A DNA stretch of 35,633 nucleotides from Tardiphaga sp. (GCA_028290355.1 JAQGKA010000197.1:1-35633); one strand, 5' to 3'; positions 1 through 10,494 are shown, numbered from the stretch's first letter. Notes: generated by a model not told the origin, from the letters alone. Numbers and translations are program-made.

Positions 1-1014
1 GCATCACCACCAGACTCGCTCAAAAGCGCATTCAACCCGCGCACATCATCGCATGGTCTTTCTGGCGCAGAGCTCACCAGGCTGCCGCTCAACGCGCTCA
101 CTTCAAAAAAAGACAACTGTAATGCTAAGATCATGCGCCGCCTCGTCCCGATTCCCGGCTTGCTGGAACGCGAGCGGATCGATTTGATGCTGGCGGATCC
201 GGACCATGCCCTGTCCGTCATCAACGAGGAGTACACCGAAATCGCGGAGGACTATCGCGGGAACACTGCGATGGGATTGGATCCGCACGAAGCGCTCCTT
301 TCTCTGCTCGAGATGGATCGCCCTCTCGAACCAGTGAAATTCATGCTTGAGGACATCGGCGCCGCCCAGCCGGCTGAGGATCCGGTGCTCTCTCGCAAAG
401 AGGCACTCTCGCACATCTGTGCGCAGACGGCCGCTCGCTGCGGCACGCTGGCCGCCCTGCCGGCTTGTTCGCTGATCCGTAGCGACGGCAAGTTCCGCCT
501 CGTGGTCAACGGCAGCCTGTTCAAGAACAGAAAGGCGGAGCGGTTCGCCCGCGGAAAGGTCTACGAGAAGGAGCTTGAGAATTTGGCCGGATGCTACGAA
601 GCCTTGGAACACTACATCGATTACGGAAGGCGTGCGGTCGGCATGGCGGACCATCCGAAACTGTTCGTCACCAAGGGCGGCGCGATGTCGGAAGCCCAAG
701 TCTACAACGACGTGTTCGGAATGACGCGGCGCTTCCTCTCGGAGCAAGGCCAGGAAGGCCGCAACCTTCCGGGGCTACTGCCCTTCGGTCCCGGCGGTTA
801 TCGGCACATCGTCGCGACGCACATGCTGAAGACGACGCGGAATCTTCTCGTCGCCGCAGAAGCGATCCACGACGATCCGAAGACGGTGTTCGAGCATTAC
901 GCGCGGTACGCGCCGGAAGGCGGCAGCTTTTCTTTTATCACTCCCAAAGTCGCTCTGAAACGACGGCAACGCGCGCGCGCCGCAATGTCGCGGGCTCGCG
1001 CCGAATTCGGCTGA
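1..1014 (+). CDS. Tyrosine recombinase/phage-integrase-like protein, 5' end outside window (frame open to base 1)
   Basis: Frame 1 is open from base 1 through the ORF called at 133. The C-terminus has a YRHIVATHML...IHDDPKTVFEHYARYAP pattern resembling the integrase R-H...H...Y catalytic region. Confidence 0.65.
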   Translation, partial: ASPPDSLKSAFNPRTSSHGLSGAELTRLPLNALTSKKDNCNAKIMRRLVPIPGLLERERIDLMLADPDHALSVINEEYTEIAEDYRGNTAMGLDPHEALLSLLEMDRPLEPVKFMLEDIGAAQPAEDPVLSRKEALSHICAQTAARCGTLAALPACSLIRSDGKFRLVVNGSLFKNRKAERFARGKVYEKELENLAGCYEALEHYIDYGRRAVGMADHPKLFVTKGGAMSEAQVYNDVFGMTRRFLSEQGQEGRNLPGLLPFGPGGYRHIVATHMLKTTRNLLVAAEAIHDDPKTVFEHYARYAPEGGSFSFITPKVALKRRQRARAAMSRARAEFG

Positions 1015-1058
1015 ATAGTTTTGATACCACCGGATCGACGTTGTGAGGATTAGCTGGA

Positions 1059-2312
1059 TTAGCCGTAACGGCTAATAGCAAGATCGATTACATCAATGGC
1101 GGGCGGCTTGCCCATAATCTGATCGACGAGTACGCGCGCAGTGCCGCAGGCCATGGTCCAGCCGAGCGTGCCGTGGCCCGTATTGAGATACAGATTGCCA
1201 AGATGCGTGGGCCCAACGATCGGCGGACCGTCTGGCGTCATAGGACGCAGGCCACTCCAAAACGTCGAGCGCGATAAATCACCGGCCTTCGGAAACAGAT
1301 CGGTCAGGGATTTATCGAGCGGCATCCGCCGCTCAGGACGAGCAATCGGGAGATAATCGCCAACTTCTGCAGTGCCACCGACGCGAATACGATCCCCGAG
1401 GCGGGTAATTGCCACCTTGTAGGTTTCGTCCATTATGGTCGACTGCGGCGCCAGTGCTTGATCGGTAATCGGCACGGTGATAGAATAGCCTTTAACCGGA
1501 TAGATCGGCGCATCGATGCCAAGCGGTCGCAGGAAAAGCGGCGAGAAGCTGCCCATGGCCATAACATAGCAATCGGCAGTAAATACGCCCTTATTGGAAG
1601 TCACCTTCGCAACGCGTCCGCCTTCAACATCCACCGACTTGATGATGGTGTCGTAGACGAAACGTACTCCAAGCCCCGCCGCCATCTTCTCCAGCCGCTG
1701 CGTGAACAGATGGCAGTCACCGGTCTCGTCATCGGGCAAGCGCAAGCCGCCGACAAAAGATTCCTGCACTGCTGCTAAGCCCGGTTCGGCGCGCACGCAG
1801 CCGGCACGATCCAGTACTTCGAACGGCACATTGTATTGCTTGAGCACCTCAATATCACCACCGGTGGCATCGAGCTGCGACTGCTTGCGGAACAACTGCA
1901 AGGTGCCCTGGCTACGATCATCATAAGTAATACCGGTTTCGGCGCGCATCGCGCGAAGACAATCGCGGCTATATTCGGCGATGCCGACCATACGCGACTT
2001 GTTGAGGGCGTAGCGGCTTGCCGTGCAGTTACGCAGCATCTGCAACATCCAGCGCCACATCGCGGGATCGGCTTGCGGGCGCACGACCAGCGGGCCGTAG
2101 CGATCAAGCATCCAGCCGATGGCCTTTTTCGGTACACCCGGACCAGCCCAAGGCGAGGCATAGCCGGGCGAGACTTCTCCGGCATTGCCGAAGCTGGTTT
2201 CCAGACCCGGACCCGTCTGGCGATCCAGCACAGTGACCTCGAAGCCTGCCTTAGCCAAATAATAAGACGTAGTGACGCCGATCACGCCAGCACCGAGAAC
2301 CAGAACCTTCAT
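1059..2312 (-). CDS. dadA: D-amino acid dehydrogenase small subunit (FAD-dependent)
   Basis: N-terminal [25 protein letters not shown] Rossmann motif; full-length DadA-like sequence; ATGA overlap with alanine racemase. Confidence 0.93.
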   Translation of the reverse strand: MKVLVLGAGVIGVTTSYYLAKAGFEVTVLDRQTGPGLETSFGNAGEVSPGYASPWAGPGVPKKAIGWMLDRYGPLVVRPQADPAMWRWMLQMLRNCTASRYALNKSRMVGIAEYSRDCLRAMRAETGITYDDRSQGTLQLFRKQSQLDATGGDIEVLKQYNVPFEVLDRAGCVRAEPGLAAVQESFVGGLRLPDDETGDCHLFTQRLEKMAAGLGVRFVYDTIIKSVDVEGGRVAKVTSNKGVFTADCYVMAMGSFSPLFLRPLGIDAPIYPVKGYSITVPITDQALAPQSTIMDETYKVAITRLGDRIRVGGTAEVGDYLPIARPERRMPLDKSLTDLFPKAGDLSRSTFWSGLRPMTPDGPPIVGPTHLGNLYLNTGHGTLGWTMACGTARVLVDQIMGKPPAIDVIDLAISRYG

Positions 2313-3478
2313 CGCTTAGTGTCTCCACAGCAGGCGGGCGACCGCATAACAATTTCGTCGGCGTAATTTCGTCGATAGCGATGACCGAGCCCGGTCAACA
2401 CCTCATATCCGATCGTGCCGCAAACGGCGGCGAGATCGTCGATCGATTGGTGATCACCGATAATGTCGATCTCAGTACCGCGCATCAGCGCAGCCGGCGG
2501 CAGGTCGCCGAAGTCGACCGTAAGCGTATCCATCGATACGCGGCCCGCGATGGCGAGACGTCGCCCTTCAAAATAAACCGCACCGTCTTGGCCGAGCACG
2601 CGGTGTAGCCCGTCAGCGTAGCCGACGGACAGAGTTGCTAACCTGGTCGCCTTGTCTGCACGGAACTCCCAGCCGTAGCCAACGTGCGCGTCGAGCTCGA
2701 TCTCGCGGACCTGAATTACCTGCGCCGTCAATTTGACCACGGGCGACATCGGATTTGGTAGCCGCGGCAGCGGATTAATCCCGTAGAGCGCAGCGCCGGG
2801 CCGGACGACATCGTGATGGAATTCGGGGCCAAGAAAGATTCCTGACGAATTCGCGAGGGACCGCCGCACGCCCGGGAAGTAGGCTGCGAGGGATTCGAAC
2901 GCTGTCAGCTGATGTGCATTCGCCGGATGCGACGGCACATCCGCGCAGGCGAGATGACTCATCACGAACTTAAGATCGAGACCCGCCATACGAGGGTTGC
3001 TTGACCCGTTCCATTGCGCGATCTCGCAGGGCGACATTCCCAACCGCGACATACCGCTATCGACTTGAACGACCGCAGGCAATTCTACGCCAAGCTTGCG
3101 CGCACAAGCGGACCAGTCTTCAGCCTGCTCGCGCGAATTGAGCACGGGAACGAGGCCCGCCTCCGCGCAATCGCCTTCGCCACCGGTCGGTAAACCATTG
3201 AGAACGTAAATCGAAACGTCGGTCGGAAGATGCCGCTGCAGATCGAGCCCTTCATCGAGATGCGCCACGAAGAACGACCGACATCCCGCCTCGTAGAGTG
3301 CGGGCGCCACGCGATGAGCACCAAGCCCATAGGCATCCGCCTTGACAACGGCAGCGCATTCGACCCCCGGGCTGACCTTCTCCACAAGAAGCCGATAATT
3401 CCGACGGACGGCAGCGAGACTGATCGTCAGTGTAGCCCCGGAATGACGAGTGTTTTCCGTGACTGCTGCGCGTGCCAA
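2309..3478 (-). CDS. alr: Alanine racemase (PLP-dependent)
   Basis: [22 protein letters not shown]-lysine motif, ..GRVSMD.., C-terminal [14 protein letters not shown]; 4-nt overlap with dadA. Confidence 0.94.
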   Translation of the reverse strand: MARAAVTENTRHSGATLTISLAAVRRNYRLLVEKVSPGVECAAVVKADAYGLGAHRVAPALYEAGCRSFFVAHLDEGLDLQRHLPTDVSIYVLNGLPTGGEGDCAEAGLVPVLNSREQAEDWSACARKLGVELPAVVQVDSGMSRLGMSPCEIAQWNGSSNPRMAGLDLKFVMSHLACADVPSHPANAHQLTAFESLAAYFPGVRRSLANSSGIFLGPEFHHDVVRPGAALYGINPLPRLPNPMSPVVKLTAQVIQVREIELDAHVGYGWEFRADKATRLATLSVGYADGLHRVLGQDGAVYFEGRRLAIAGRVSMDTLTVDFGDLPPAALMRGTEIDIIGDHQSIDDLAAVCGTIGYEVLTGLGHRYRRNYADEIVMRSPACCGDTKR

Positions 3479-3564
3479 CCGAATTCTCCCTGAGTGATGG
3501 GGGCATCATCGCATCTTGTCCGCGCGGCTTTCCGGCGATTTTGGCTGTTGCAAAAAGCATATCC

Positions 3565-3577
3565 GCAGATTATCTGC
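3565..3577. promoter_or_regulatory. Perfect palindrome GCAGAT-T-ATCTGC in the alr/lrp divergent intergenic region; putative Lrp/AsnC-family operator
   Basis: 6-bp arms around one central base, located between divergent alr and lrp-like starts. Confidence 0.5.
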
Positions 3578-3620
3578 ATAAAATAACTCGTACTTAGTGA
3601 AATTGTGCAATGGATCATCG

Positions 3621-4103
3621 ATGACCGTGCTGGCGAAACTCGACTCATTCGACCGCAAGATCCTGCGCGAAGTTGTGCAAGACGCCCGCATCACCCAGAT
3701 GGTGCTGGCAGAGCGCGTCGGTCTTTCACCCACGGCCTGCACCCGGCGCTTGCATGAGCTTGAGAAGAGCGGCGTTGTCCGCGGTTATACGGCAGAGATC
3801 GACGCTGCCGAGCTGGGCTTCATGATGACGGTGCACGTTCATATCACGCTCGACCGGCAGAGCGAGGACGCGCTCTCGGCGTTCGAACGGGAGATCATTA
3901 AATGTCCGGACGTCGTATCGTGCTATCTGATGTCAGGAAATGACGACTACCTCGTCCACGTGCAGGCGCGGGACATGGCAGACTATGAGCGAATTCACAA
4001 GCAGCATCTGTCGCGCATGCCCGGTGTAGCTCGGCTGCATTCGAGCTTCGCCATGCGCAGCGTTGTTAAACGCGGTGTTTCGCTTTCTGCACTGAGCGGT
4101 TGA
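3621..4103 (+). CDS. Lrp/AsnC family transcriptional regulator (start 3621; alternative start 3597)
   Basis: LDSFDRKILREVVQDARITQMVLAERVGLSPTACTRRLHELEKSGVV HTH plus C-terminal RAM-like domain; divergent to dad genes. Confidence 0.92.
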   Translation: MTVLAKLDSFDRKILREVVQDARITQMVLAERVGLSPTACTRRLHELEKSGVVRGYTAEIDAAELGFMMTVHVHITLDRQSEDALSAFEREIIKCPDVVSCYLMSGNDDYLVHVQARDMADYERIHKQHLSRMPGVARLHSSFAMRSVVKRGVSLSALSG

Positions 4104-4723
4104 TCGCATTTCTTTAGAAGTGAAAACCAAACACTTCTGGTTGGAGCATGCTCCATCGCCGGACATTAGCTCACGCGGACATTTCGGAGAGCGCGATTGG
4201 CGCGCCCGATTTGACGTTGGCGATTTCGCGCGGCCCTGAGGCCAGCCTTAACCCATGATCCCAAGTCGAATGGCCAAAGAGCGCGGCGAATTCGTCCCCT
4301 GGGTTTGCCACGTGAACGATATTCGCCAAACTCGATGAACGGCCGCCTCAGTTCGAAGCAAGTTCAGAGCTGTTGATTAAGAGTCATCCGCAAGCTGCTT
4401 TGATTCAACGCACATTCCAATATGTTCACGTTTCGAGCAGCATTGAAATCACTATGGAGTTTTCCTTTGTGGGAATACGGGAATGCCGCGAAGGGGCGAT
4501 CGGCTCGGCTTGCACTACACCGGCCCAGCAATGATGTTGAGGTCTTCACCAGTTGCCGCCCGGCCCTGCCGGATAGAGCAACGCTCCTCAGTATAGCAGT
4601 TATAGCGAACGGCCACCCAATCAGCTCTCCAGCTATCGCCGGGAGTGAGGCAATGTACCACTGACCACCTCTAGCGAGGCACATGTTCCTGACGGAATAT
4701 GCCGCGCGCTTCCGAGTTTATCG

Positions 4724-6070
4724 ATGAAAGCCAACCCGCTGACCGTGACCTCCACCCTTGCGCGATTCTCTTCGGCTGTTGGATGGAGCGACTTTCCGGA
4801 CTCCATACGCCAGGCGGCCCGACGTTCACTGCTGAACGGAATCGGGACGGCGCTCGGCTCGGCGCGCGACCCAATCGTCCTCGCACTCGCACAAACGCTT
4901 CAGTCCTTTTCAAATTGCAGCCATGCGATGCTGATCGGCCGGCGCCAGCGAATGGACGCCGGAAGCGCCGCCTTCGTCAATGCGGCAGCGAGCAACCTGC
5001 TCTACTTCGACGATACCCATTTGCCAACCATCATTCATCCGACAGCCCCAGTGGTTTCGGCCGCACTGGCATTGGCGGAATGGCGCGGACTGTCCGGCCG
5101 GCTGTTGCTCGAGGCTTTCGTCGTCGGCGGCGAGACCGCCTGCCGCATCGGGCTCGGCGTCTCGCCGCATCACTATGCGCGCGGCTGGCATATCACCTCC
5201 ACCTGCGGCGTATTCGGCGCCGCCGCCTCTTGCGCCAGGCTGCTGGGCCTCAATGCCGAGCGGACGTGCCATGCGCTGGGGATCGCCGCCAGCCTGTCGG
5301 CCGGCCTGGTGGAAAACCTGCCGACCGCGGCCAAGAACGCCAGCGTCGGCAATGCCGCGCGCAATGGCATGCTCGCTGCCTTGCTGGCCGAAGCCGGGCA
5401 GCAGGCTGCGCTCACCGCGGTGGAAGGGCCGCTCGGCTGGGCATGCGCCTGCGGCGACACGCCGGACATCGAGGCGATGATCGGCGAGCTCGGCACGCGC
5501 TGGGAATTCGCCAGCAACACCTTCAAGCCCTATCCCGCCGGTATCGTCATGCATGCGGTGATCGACGCCTGCCTCGACCTGCGCGCCGCGCACGCGCTCG
5601 ATGCCGCCGACATCGTGTCGGTGACCGTCACCGGCGATGCGCTGCTGCTGGCGCGCGGCGACCGCGTCGTGAAGACGGCCGGCGACGCCCGCGTCAGCAT
5701 CCATCACTGCGCCGCGGTGGCGCTGCGTTATGGCAAGGCCGGCGTGCTTGATTTTTCCGACGCGGTGGTGTTCGACGCCGATGTTGTCGCGCTGCGCGGC
5801 AGGGTGCGTGCCGTCCGCGACGACACAATGCCGGTCGGCGCGGCGCGCGTCAGCATCGCCTGCCGCGACGGCCGCAAGCTGTCGGCCGAGGTGGCCGAAG
5901 CGCGCGGCGGACTGGGGCGACCGCTGTCCGACGCGGACATTGAAGCAAAGTTCCGCGATCTAGCGCGCATGGGCTCGCCCGGTATCGACAGCACGCGGGC
6001 GATCGAAGCGATCCGGGCGTTGGAGCAGGCGGCGGATCTCCGCGGTCTGGTGTCCGCGCTGTCGGGCTAA
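4724..6070 (+). CDS. MmgE/PrpD family protein
   Basis: 448 aa ORF with MmgE/PrpD features (ANAAASNLLYFDDTH..HPTAPVVSAALALAE, GWHITSTCGVFGAAASCARLLGL). Confidence 0.88.
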   Translation: MKANPLTVTSTLARFSSAVGWSDFPDSIRQAARRSLLNGIGTALGSARDPIVLALAQTLQSFSNCSHAMLIGRRQRMDAGSAAFVNAAASNLLYFDDTHLPTIIHPTAPVVSAALALAEWRGLSGRLLLEAFVVGGETACRIGLGVSPHHYARGWHITSTCGVFGAAASCARLLGLNAERTCHALGIAASLSAGLVENLPTAAKNASVGNAARNGMLAALLAEAGQQAALTAVEGPLGWACACGDTPDIEAMIGELGTRWEFASNTFKPYPAGIVMHAVIDACLDLRAAHALDAADIVSVTVTGDALLLARGDRVVKTAGDARVSIHHCAAVALRYGKAGVLDFSDAVVFDADVVALRGRVRAVRDDTMPVGAARVSIACRDGRKLSAEVAEARGGLGRPLSDADIEAKFRDLARMGSPGIDSTRAIEAIRALEQAADLRGLVSALSG

Positions 6071-6264
6071 GCCGCAGACCAGCCATCGTGGCGAGCCAGT
6101 GAGTTCCCGGTCACGAAACCCACGAAGAATCCATGCATTGTGTCCCGCGCCGCTCTCATTGCATCGCAATGCGAGGCCTGGATTGGACAACGCGATATCA
6201 GGAGATAGGATGCAGTCAAAATTGCCTTGATATCGCATCGTCGGGGCTCACAAAGGCGGACACC

Positions 6265-7239
6265 ATGCAGCTTCCGAGACGCCAATTTTTACGTCTCACC
6301 GCGAGCGCATTCGGGTTATCGGCTTTCCCAGTATTTGCGAATGCCGGGTCTTATCCAGGTCGACCTGTGCGGATCATCGTGCCGCTCGCCGCGGGCGGCG
6401 GGCTGGATTTCGTGTCCCGCTTAACGGGTGAGTATCTTTCCCGTTCGATGGGGCAGCAATTCGTCATTGAGAACAAGGCAGGCGCAGGTGGAATGCTGGG
6501 GATCGAGACCGCAGCGAGAAGCCAGCCGGATGGTTATACGGTCCTCAACTCGACCGATGCCATTGCCAGCGCTCCCAGCGTTACAAAATTCAACGTCGAT
6601 TTTATCAGCAGTCTCGTCCCCGTCGCGCAGCTGACCCGCTCGCCGCAGATCATCGCCGTCCATCCTTCGATCGACGTGAAATCCCTTCCTGACCTGATTC
6701 AATATGCAAAAGGGAAACCAGGCAGCGGCTACGCGACGTCGGGAGCGGGCACAAACCAGCACTTTCTCGGAGAATGGGTTGCACGGGAAGCTGGACTGAA
6801 ATTAGTTCATGTTCCTTATCGAGGTGCGGGACAGGCTGTTAACGACTTGGTCGCCGGCCATATCTTGATTGCTGTACTTGGACCTGCTGCGATCATCCCG
6901 TTCCATCAGGCTGGAACATTGCGGATCATTGCGCAATCGTCCCAGGTGCGTTCGCCAAGCCTGCCGGATGTGCCGACCATCGAGGAAGGCGGCTTGAAGG
7001 GCGTGGTCCTGGACACCTGGCAGGGCATGTTCGTTCCGGAAAAAACACCGACCGAAATTATTCGCCAGCTCAGTTCCGAGATCGGAAAGGCGATGTCCGA
7101 CCCAATGTTGGCGGACAAGCTGCGGCAGGGCGCCCAGGAAGCTGTCGGAGCAAGCGCGGAACAGCTGGCGCTATTGCTCAAGGACGATACTGAAAAATAT
7201 GCACGGCTGGTCCAAGAGCTCAAGATCAAGCTTGATTGA
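6265..7239 (+). CDS. Bug-family tripartite tricarboxylate transporter substrate-binding protein, Tat-like signal
   Basis: Start at 6265 gives MQLPRRQFLRLTASAFGLSAFPVFA signal; then YPGRPVRIIVPLAAGGGLDFVSRL and VPYRGAGQAVNDLVAGHI, typical of Bug/TctC proteins. Confidence 0.9.
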   Translation: MQLPRRQFLRLTASAFGLSAFPVFANAGSYPGRPVRIIVPLAAGGGLDFVSRLTGEYLSRSMGQQFVIENKAGAGGMLGIETAARSQPDGYTVLNSTDAIASAPSVTKFNVDFISSLVPVAQLTRSPQIIAVHPSIDVKSLPDLIQYAKGKPGSGYATSGAGTNQHFLGEWVAREAGLKLVHVPYRGAGQAVNDLVAGHILIAVLGPAAIIPFHQAGTLRIIAQSSQVRSPSLPDVPTIEEGGLKGVVLDTWQGMFVPEKTPTEIIRQLSSEIGKAMSDPMLADKLRQGAQEAVGASAEQLALLLKDDTEKYARLVQELKIKLD

Positions 7240-7337
7240 GGCCTGAATGCCTTTACCCCTTCTCCCTCTCCTGCCCGGGCTTCGGGGTAATCATTTCGCA
7301 GCGGGCTGCGCGGTGGTGTCGTGGCTACGCTTGGCGA

Positions 7338-8123
7338 CTAGGCAGCTGACCACCCGCCGTCGATGGGGATCACCGCGCCGGTGATGTCGCGCCCCGCCGG
7401 GCCGCACAGGAACACGATGGCAGCGCCGACATCGGCGAGCTCGACGAAGCGGCCGCTGGGCTGGCGCTCCTTCATGTATTCACGCACCGCATCGTCATGC
7501 GACAGGTGTCGCGCGGCGGCGAGCACGGCGATGCGGGCGGCGATCGCCGGGGTCGGCAAGGTGCCGGGGCTGACGGCATTGCAGGTGATGCCGGTGCCTG
7601 CGGTTTCCAGCGCCACGGTACGCGTCAGGCCAAGAATGCCGGTTTTCGTGGTGACGTAGTCGACGCGGTTGCGCGCGCCGCGCTGGGCGTATTGCGAGGA
7701 CAGGTTGACGATGCGGCCGAAGTCGCGCGCGCGCATGCCCGGCAACGCAAGCTGGATGATCCGCAGGGGCGCCGTCAGGTTGACCGCCAGCGAGCGCTCC
7801 CAGTCGGCCAGCGCAAGCTCTTCCACTGGCGCGAAGTGACGCACCACGGCGTTATTGACGACGACATCGGGACCGCCGAACGCATCGTGCGCGACCTGTA
7901 TCAAGCGATCTACCGCTGCGAGATCGGCCAGGTCCGCCTGGCAATAGACCGCATCGATGCCGTGGCGCTGCGCTAGCGCGACCGTCGTCGGCTGCATGGC
8001 CGCGGCCTCGTCGAGCCCATGCAGGACAATATGGAATCCGGCCGCCGCGAGGCTTTCGGCGACGGCCAGACCGAGCCCGCCGCTGGAGCCGGTCACCAGC
8101 GCCGATCGGGGCTGCGCCGCCAT
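7338..8123 (-). CDS. SDR family oxidoreductase
   Basis: ALVTGSSGGLGLAVAESLA, VNNAVV, YVTTKTGILGLTRTVALE, C-terminal ITGAVIPIDGGWSAA. ATG at 8123 overlaps the MBL stop (TGATG). The longer ORF to 8555 is an out-of-frame extension. Confidence 0.9.
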   Translation of the reverse strand: MAAQPRSALVTGSSGGLGLAVAESLAAAGFHIVLHGLDEAAAMQPTTVALAQRHGIDAVYCQADLADLAAVDRLIQVAHDAFGGPDVVVNNAVVRHFAPVEELALADWERSLAVNLTAPLRIIQLALPGMRARDFGRIVNLSSQYAQRGARNRVDYVTTKTGILGLTRTVALETAGTGITCNAVSPGTLPTPAIAARIAVLAAARHLSHDDAVREYMKERQPSGRFVELADVGAAIVFLCGPAGRDITGAVIPIDGGWSAA

Positions 8124-8956
8124 CAGCCGCGAACCGTGCGCGGCGCGACGTCGAGCCGCACCGCGATGCCGCCCAGCTCCCGGGACACCGGCGGATACAG
8201 CGCCATCACCAGCGGATCGTGGCCGGGGACGATATGATCCGCGCTGTCGGCCAATGCCTGCACGGTGCGGAAGCCCTCCATCATGTCGCCGACGTTGTAG
8301 ACGGCGGGAAACGGCAGACCGCGCGCGAGATTGTCGTAGTAGTGGGTGGCGTCCGACGCCACCACGACCCAGCCGCGCTTGGTCCACACCCGCACGATCT
8401 GCAGTCCGGCGGAATGGCCGCCAACCCGATGCAGCGTCAGCCCCGGCGCGAGTTCGGAGAAGCCGTCGTGAAACGCCACGCGGTTGGCATAGACGTTGCG
8501 CACGAAGCCCACGACATCCTCCACATCGAAGGGATGGCGCAGATAGCCGTGGCACATGCAGCGCCCGGTCGCATAGGCGGCCTCGGCGTCCTGCACATGG
8601 AAGCAGGCGCGCGGAAACGAACCCAGCGAACCGGCGTGATCGTAATGCAGATGGGTGAGAATCACCTGGTCGACCTGTTCGGGCTCGATGCCGAGCGCGC
8701 GCACGCCGTCGGCCGGCAGCCGCAGCATGGTGCGGCCGCGCTCCGCCGCGGAGGTCGGGTTGAAGCCAGTGTCGATGACAAACACCTTGTCGGAGCAGCG
8801 CGCCACCCAGACGAAATATTCCAGATTGCGGCCGGCCTCATGGGCGTCGGCGCCGATGAAATTGTCCGAGGCGCGGCGGCCGGTGTGTTCGCCGTAGCGA
8901 ATGGCGAACAGTTCGAACGGCTCGACGCCGGCCATGGCGCTGGACGACGTAGTCAT
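8123..8956 (-). CDS. MBL-fold hydrolase, N-acyl homoserine lactonase family-like
   Basis: ILTHLHYDHAGSLGSF (HxHxDH motif), FVIDTGFNP, HSAGLQIVRV, HIVPGHDPLV. Confidence 0.88.
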   Translation of the reverse strand: MTTSSSAMAGVEPFELFAIRYGEHTGRRASDNFIGADAHEAGRNLEYFVWVARCSDKVFVIDTGFNPTSAAERGRTMLRLPADGVRALGIEPEQVDQVILTHLHYDHAGSLGSFPRACFHVQDAEAAYATGRCMCHGYLRHPFDVEDVVGFVRNVYANRVAFHDGFSELAPGLTLHRVGGHSAGLQIVRVWTKRGWVVVASDATHYYDNLARGLPFPAVYNVGDMMEGFRTVQALADSADHIVPGHDPLVMALYPPVSRELGGIAVRLDVAPRTVRG

Positions 8957-9960
8957 GAGTTCACTCCCGCAGGTTGGCGCGCGACGATGTCGTTCAGCTG
9001 GCGACAGATCTCGTCGGGGATCTCGATCGCATCGGCCGCGCGGCGGCGCTGGCGCTCCGCGCGGGAGCGATCGAACGGCATGCGGACCGGCGCGCCGCCG
9101 TCGACTGGCCGTGCCGTTCGCACTCCCTTGGCATAGGCCGAAACGTTGGCGCGGAAGTCGTCGGCGGATCCCATCAGGTCGGGGCGCATGGTGATGATGA
9201 CAAAGCCGAAGCCGGCGAGCTCCGGCGGAATCGGCGGCGAGCCCGCCATGATGCCGAGCAGTTGCACCACAATTCCGAGGCCAGATCCCTTGTGGCCGCC
9301 CCAGGCGGCAAAGGCGCCAGCCAAAGCCGCGCCAGGATCGCGCGTCGGCTGTCCTTCTGCATCGAAGGCCACGTCGGCGGGCAGCAGCTGGCCGAGCCGG
9401 CGCGCCAGCGTCACCTCGGCATGAATGATGGCGGAGGTGCCGACATCCCAGATGACCGGTTCGTCGGCGCTGGGAAAGCCGAAGCAGATCGGATTGGTGC
9501 CGAAGCGGCCTTCGGTGGCGCCATGCGGTGCGACCCAGGGCGAGGCGTTGGACGCGATGACGCTGACCAACCCGCGCGCCGCGGCGATCTCCGCGTAATA
9601 CGACAGCATGCCGGTGTACCAGGTGTCGCTGGCGCCGACCACGGCGATGCCTGTGGCTTCGGCCTTGCCGGTGGCAATCTGCGTGGCGCGGTGCGCGACG
9701 AGATAGCCGAGCTGGTCGCCGCCATCGAGGCGGGCCGACACCGGCGTTTCGTGCAGCACGCGGATGGCGCGGCGGCGATCTCCGGTGCGAGCGATTCGCT
9801 CGGCGATACTGATGGCGCGCGCCAGGCCGCCATAGGCCAGCCCGCGCAGCTCGCAGTCGATCAGGTGATCGGCGATCAGGACCGCATCGGTCGCGTCGTG
9901 ACCGAGCGCAGCCAACACGCGCTCGGCGAGATCACGCGCCGCTGTGACGGTGAATTTCAT
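8953..9960 (-). CDS. Ldh family (Ldh2/malate-L-lactate dehydrogenase type) oxidoreductase
   Basis: ADHLIDCELRGLAYGGLAR, GATEGRFGTNPICFGFPS, WGGHKGSGLGIVVQLLGIMAG. ATG at 9960 is preceded by a GGAAG RBS; 4-nt overlap with the lactonase gene. Confidence 0.88.
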   Translation of the reverse strand: MKFTVTAARDLAERVLAALGHDATDAVLIADHLIDCELRGLAYGGLARAISIAERIARTGDRRRAIRVLHETPVSARLDGGDQLGYLVAHRATQIATGKAEATGIAVVGASDTWYTGMLSYYAEIAAARGLVSVIASNASPWVAPHGATEGRFGTNPICFGFPSADEPVIWDVGTSAIIHAEVTLARRLGQLLPADVAFDAEGQPTRDPGAALAGAFAAWGGHKGSGLGIVVQLLGIMAGSPPIPPELAGFGFVIITMRPDLMGSADDFRANVSAYAKGVRTARPVDGGAPVRMPFDRSRAERQRRRAADAIEIPDEICRQLNDIVARQPAGVNS

Positions 9961-10040
9961 GGAAGCTTCCACCCTTCGGCACGGCCGCCGTCCCGCATCA
10001 GCGAGACGGTGGCCGCGACAAACATGCTAACAGAGACCGT

Positions 10041-10433
10041 TTACTTGCCGGCCTTTTCGGCATCGATCTGGGCGAACACTTCGCGAGCGGTGCGGAACGA
10101 ATCGACCCCGGCCGGGATGCCGCAATAGATCGCGACCTGCAGCAGGATTTCCTTGATCTCGTCCTTGGTGACGCCGTTGACCAGCGCGCCCTTCAGATGC
10201 ATCCGCAGTTCGTGATTGCGATTGAGCGCGCTCAGCATCGCGATGTTGAGCATGCTGCGGGTCTTGCGCGGCAGGCCATCGCGCCCCCAGATTGCGCCCC
10301 AGCAATATTCGGTGGTGAGTTCCTGCATCGGCATGTTGAAATCATCCGCCGACTCGAACGACTTCTCGACGAATTCCTCACCCAGCACGTCCTTGCGAAT
10401 GGCCAGACCGCGATCGAAAACTTCCTTGTTCAT
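10041..10433 (-). CDS. Carboxymuconolactone decarboxylase (CMD) family protein
   Basis: MNKEVFDRGLAIRKDVLGEEFVEKSF...PRKTRSMLNIAMLSALNRNHELRMHLKGALVNGVTKDEIKEILLQVAIYCGIPAG. Confidence 0.9.
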   Translation of the reverse strand: MNKEVFDRGLAIRKDVLGEEFVEKSFESADDFNMPMQELTTEYCWGAIWGRDGLPRKTRSMLNIAMLSALNRNHELRMHLKGALVNGVTKDEIKEILLQVAIYCGIPAGVDSFRTAREVFAQIDAEKAGK

Positions 10434-10494
10434 GTTTCTTCTTCCTGTGTTGTACGGATGGGGCCACCCGCCTCGCCAGCGGGTGGATCGGGGC

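Noticed and set aside
4116-4138. Hairpin AGAAGTG-N9-CACTTCT after the Lrp-like gene as a terminator
   Set aside because: Short stem with no adjacent T-run; insufficient to call a terminator.
4364-4684. Minus-strand ORF with KLHSDFNAARNVNILE, reminiscent of the TnpB/IS605 C-terminal DxNAArNI pattern
   Set aside because: Only a short, isolated resemblance; no zinc-ribbon cysteines, no RuvC motifs and no transposon ends seen. At best a relic.
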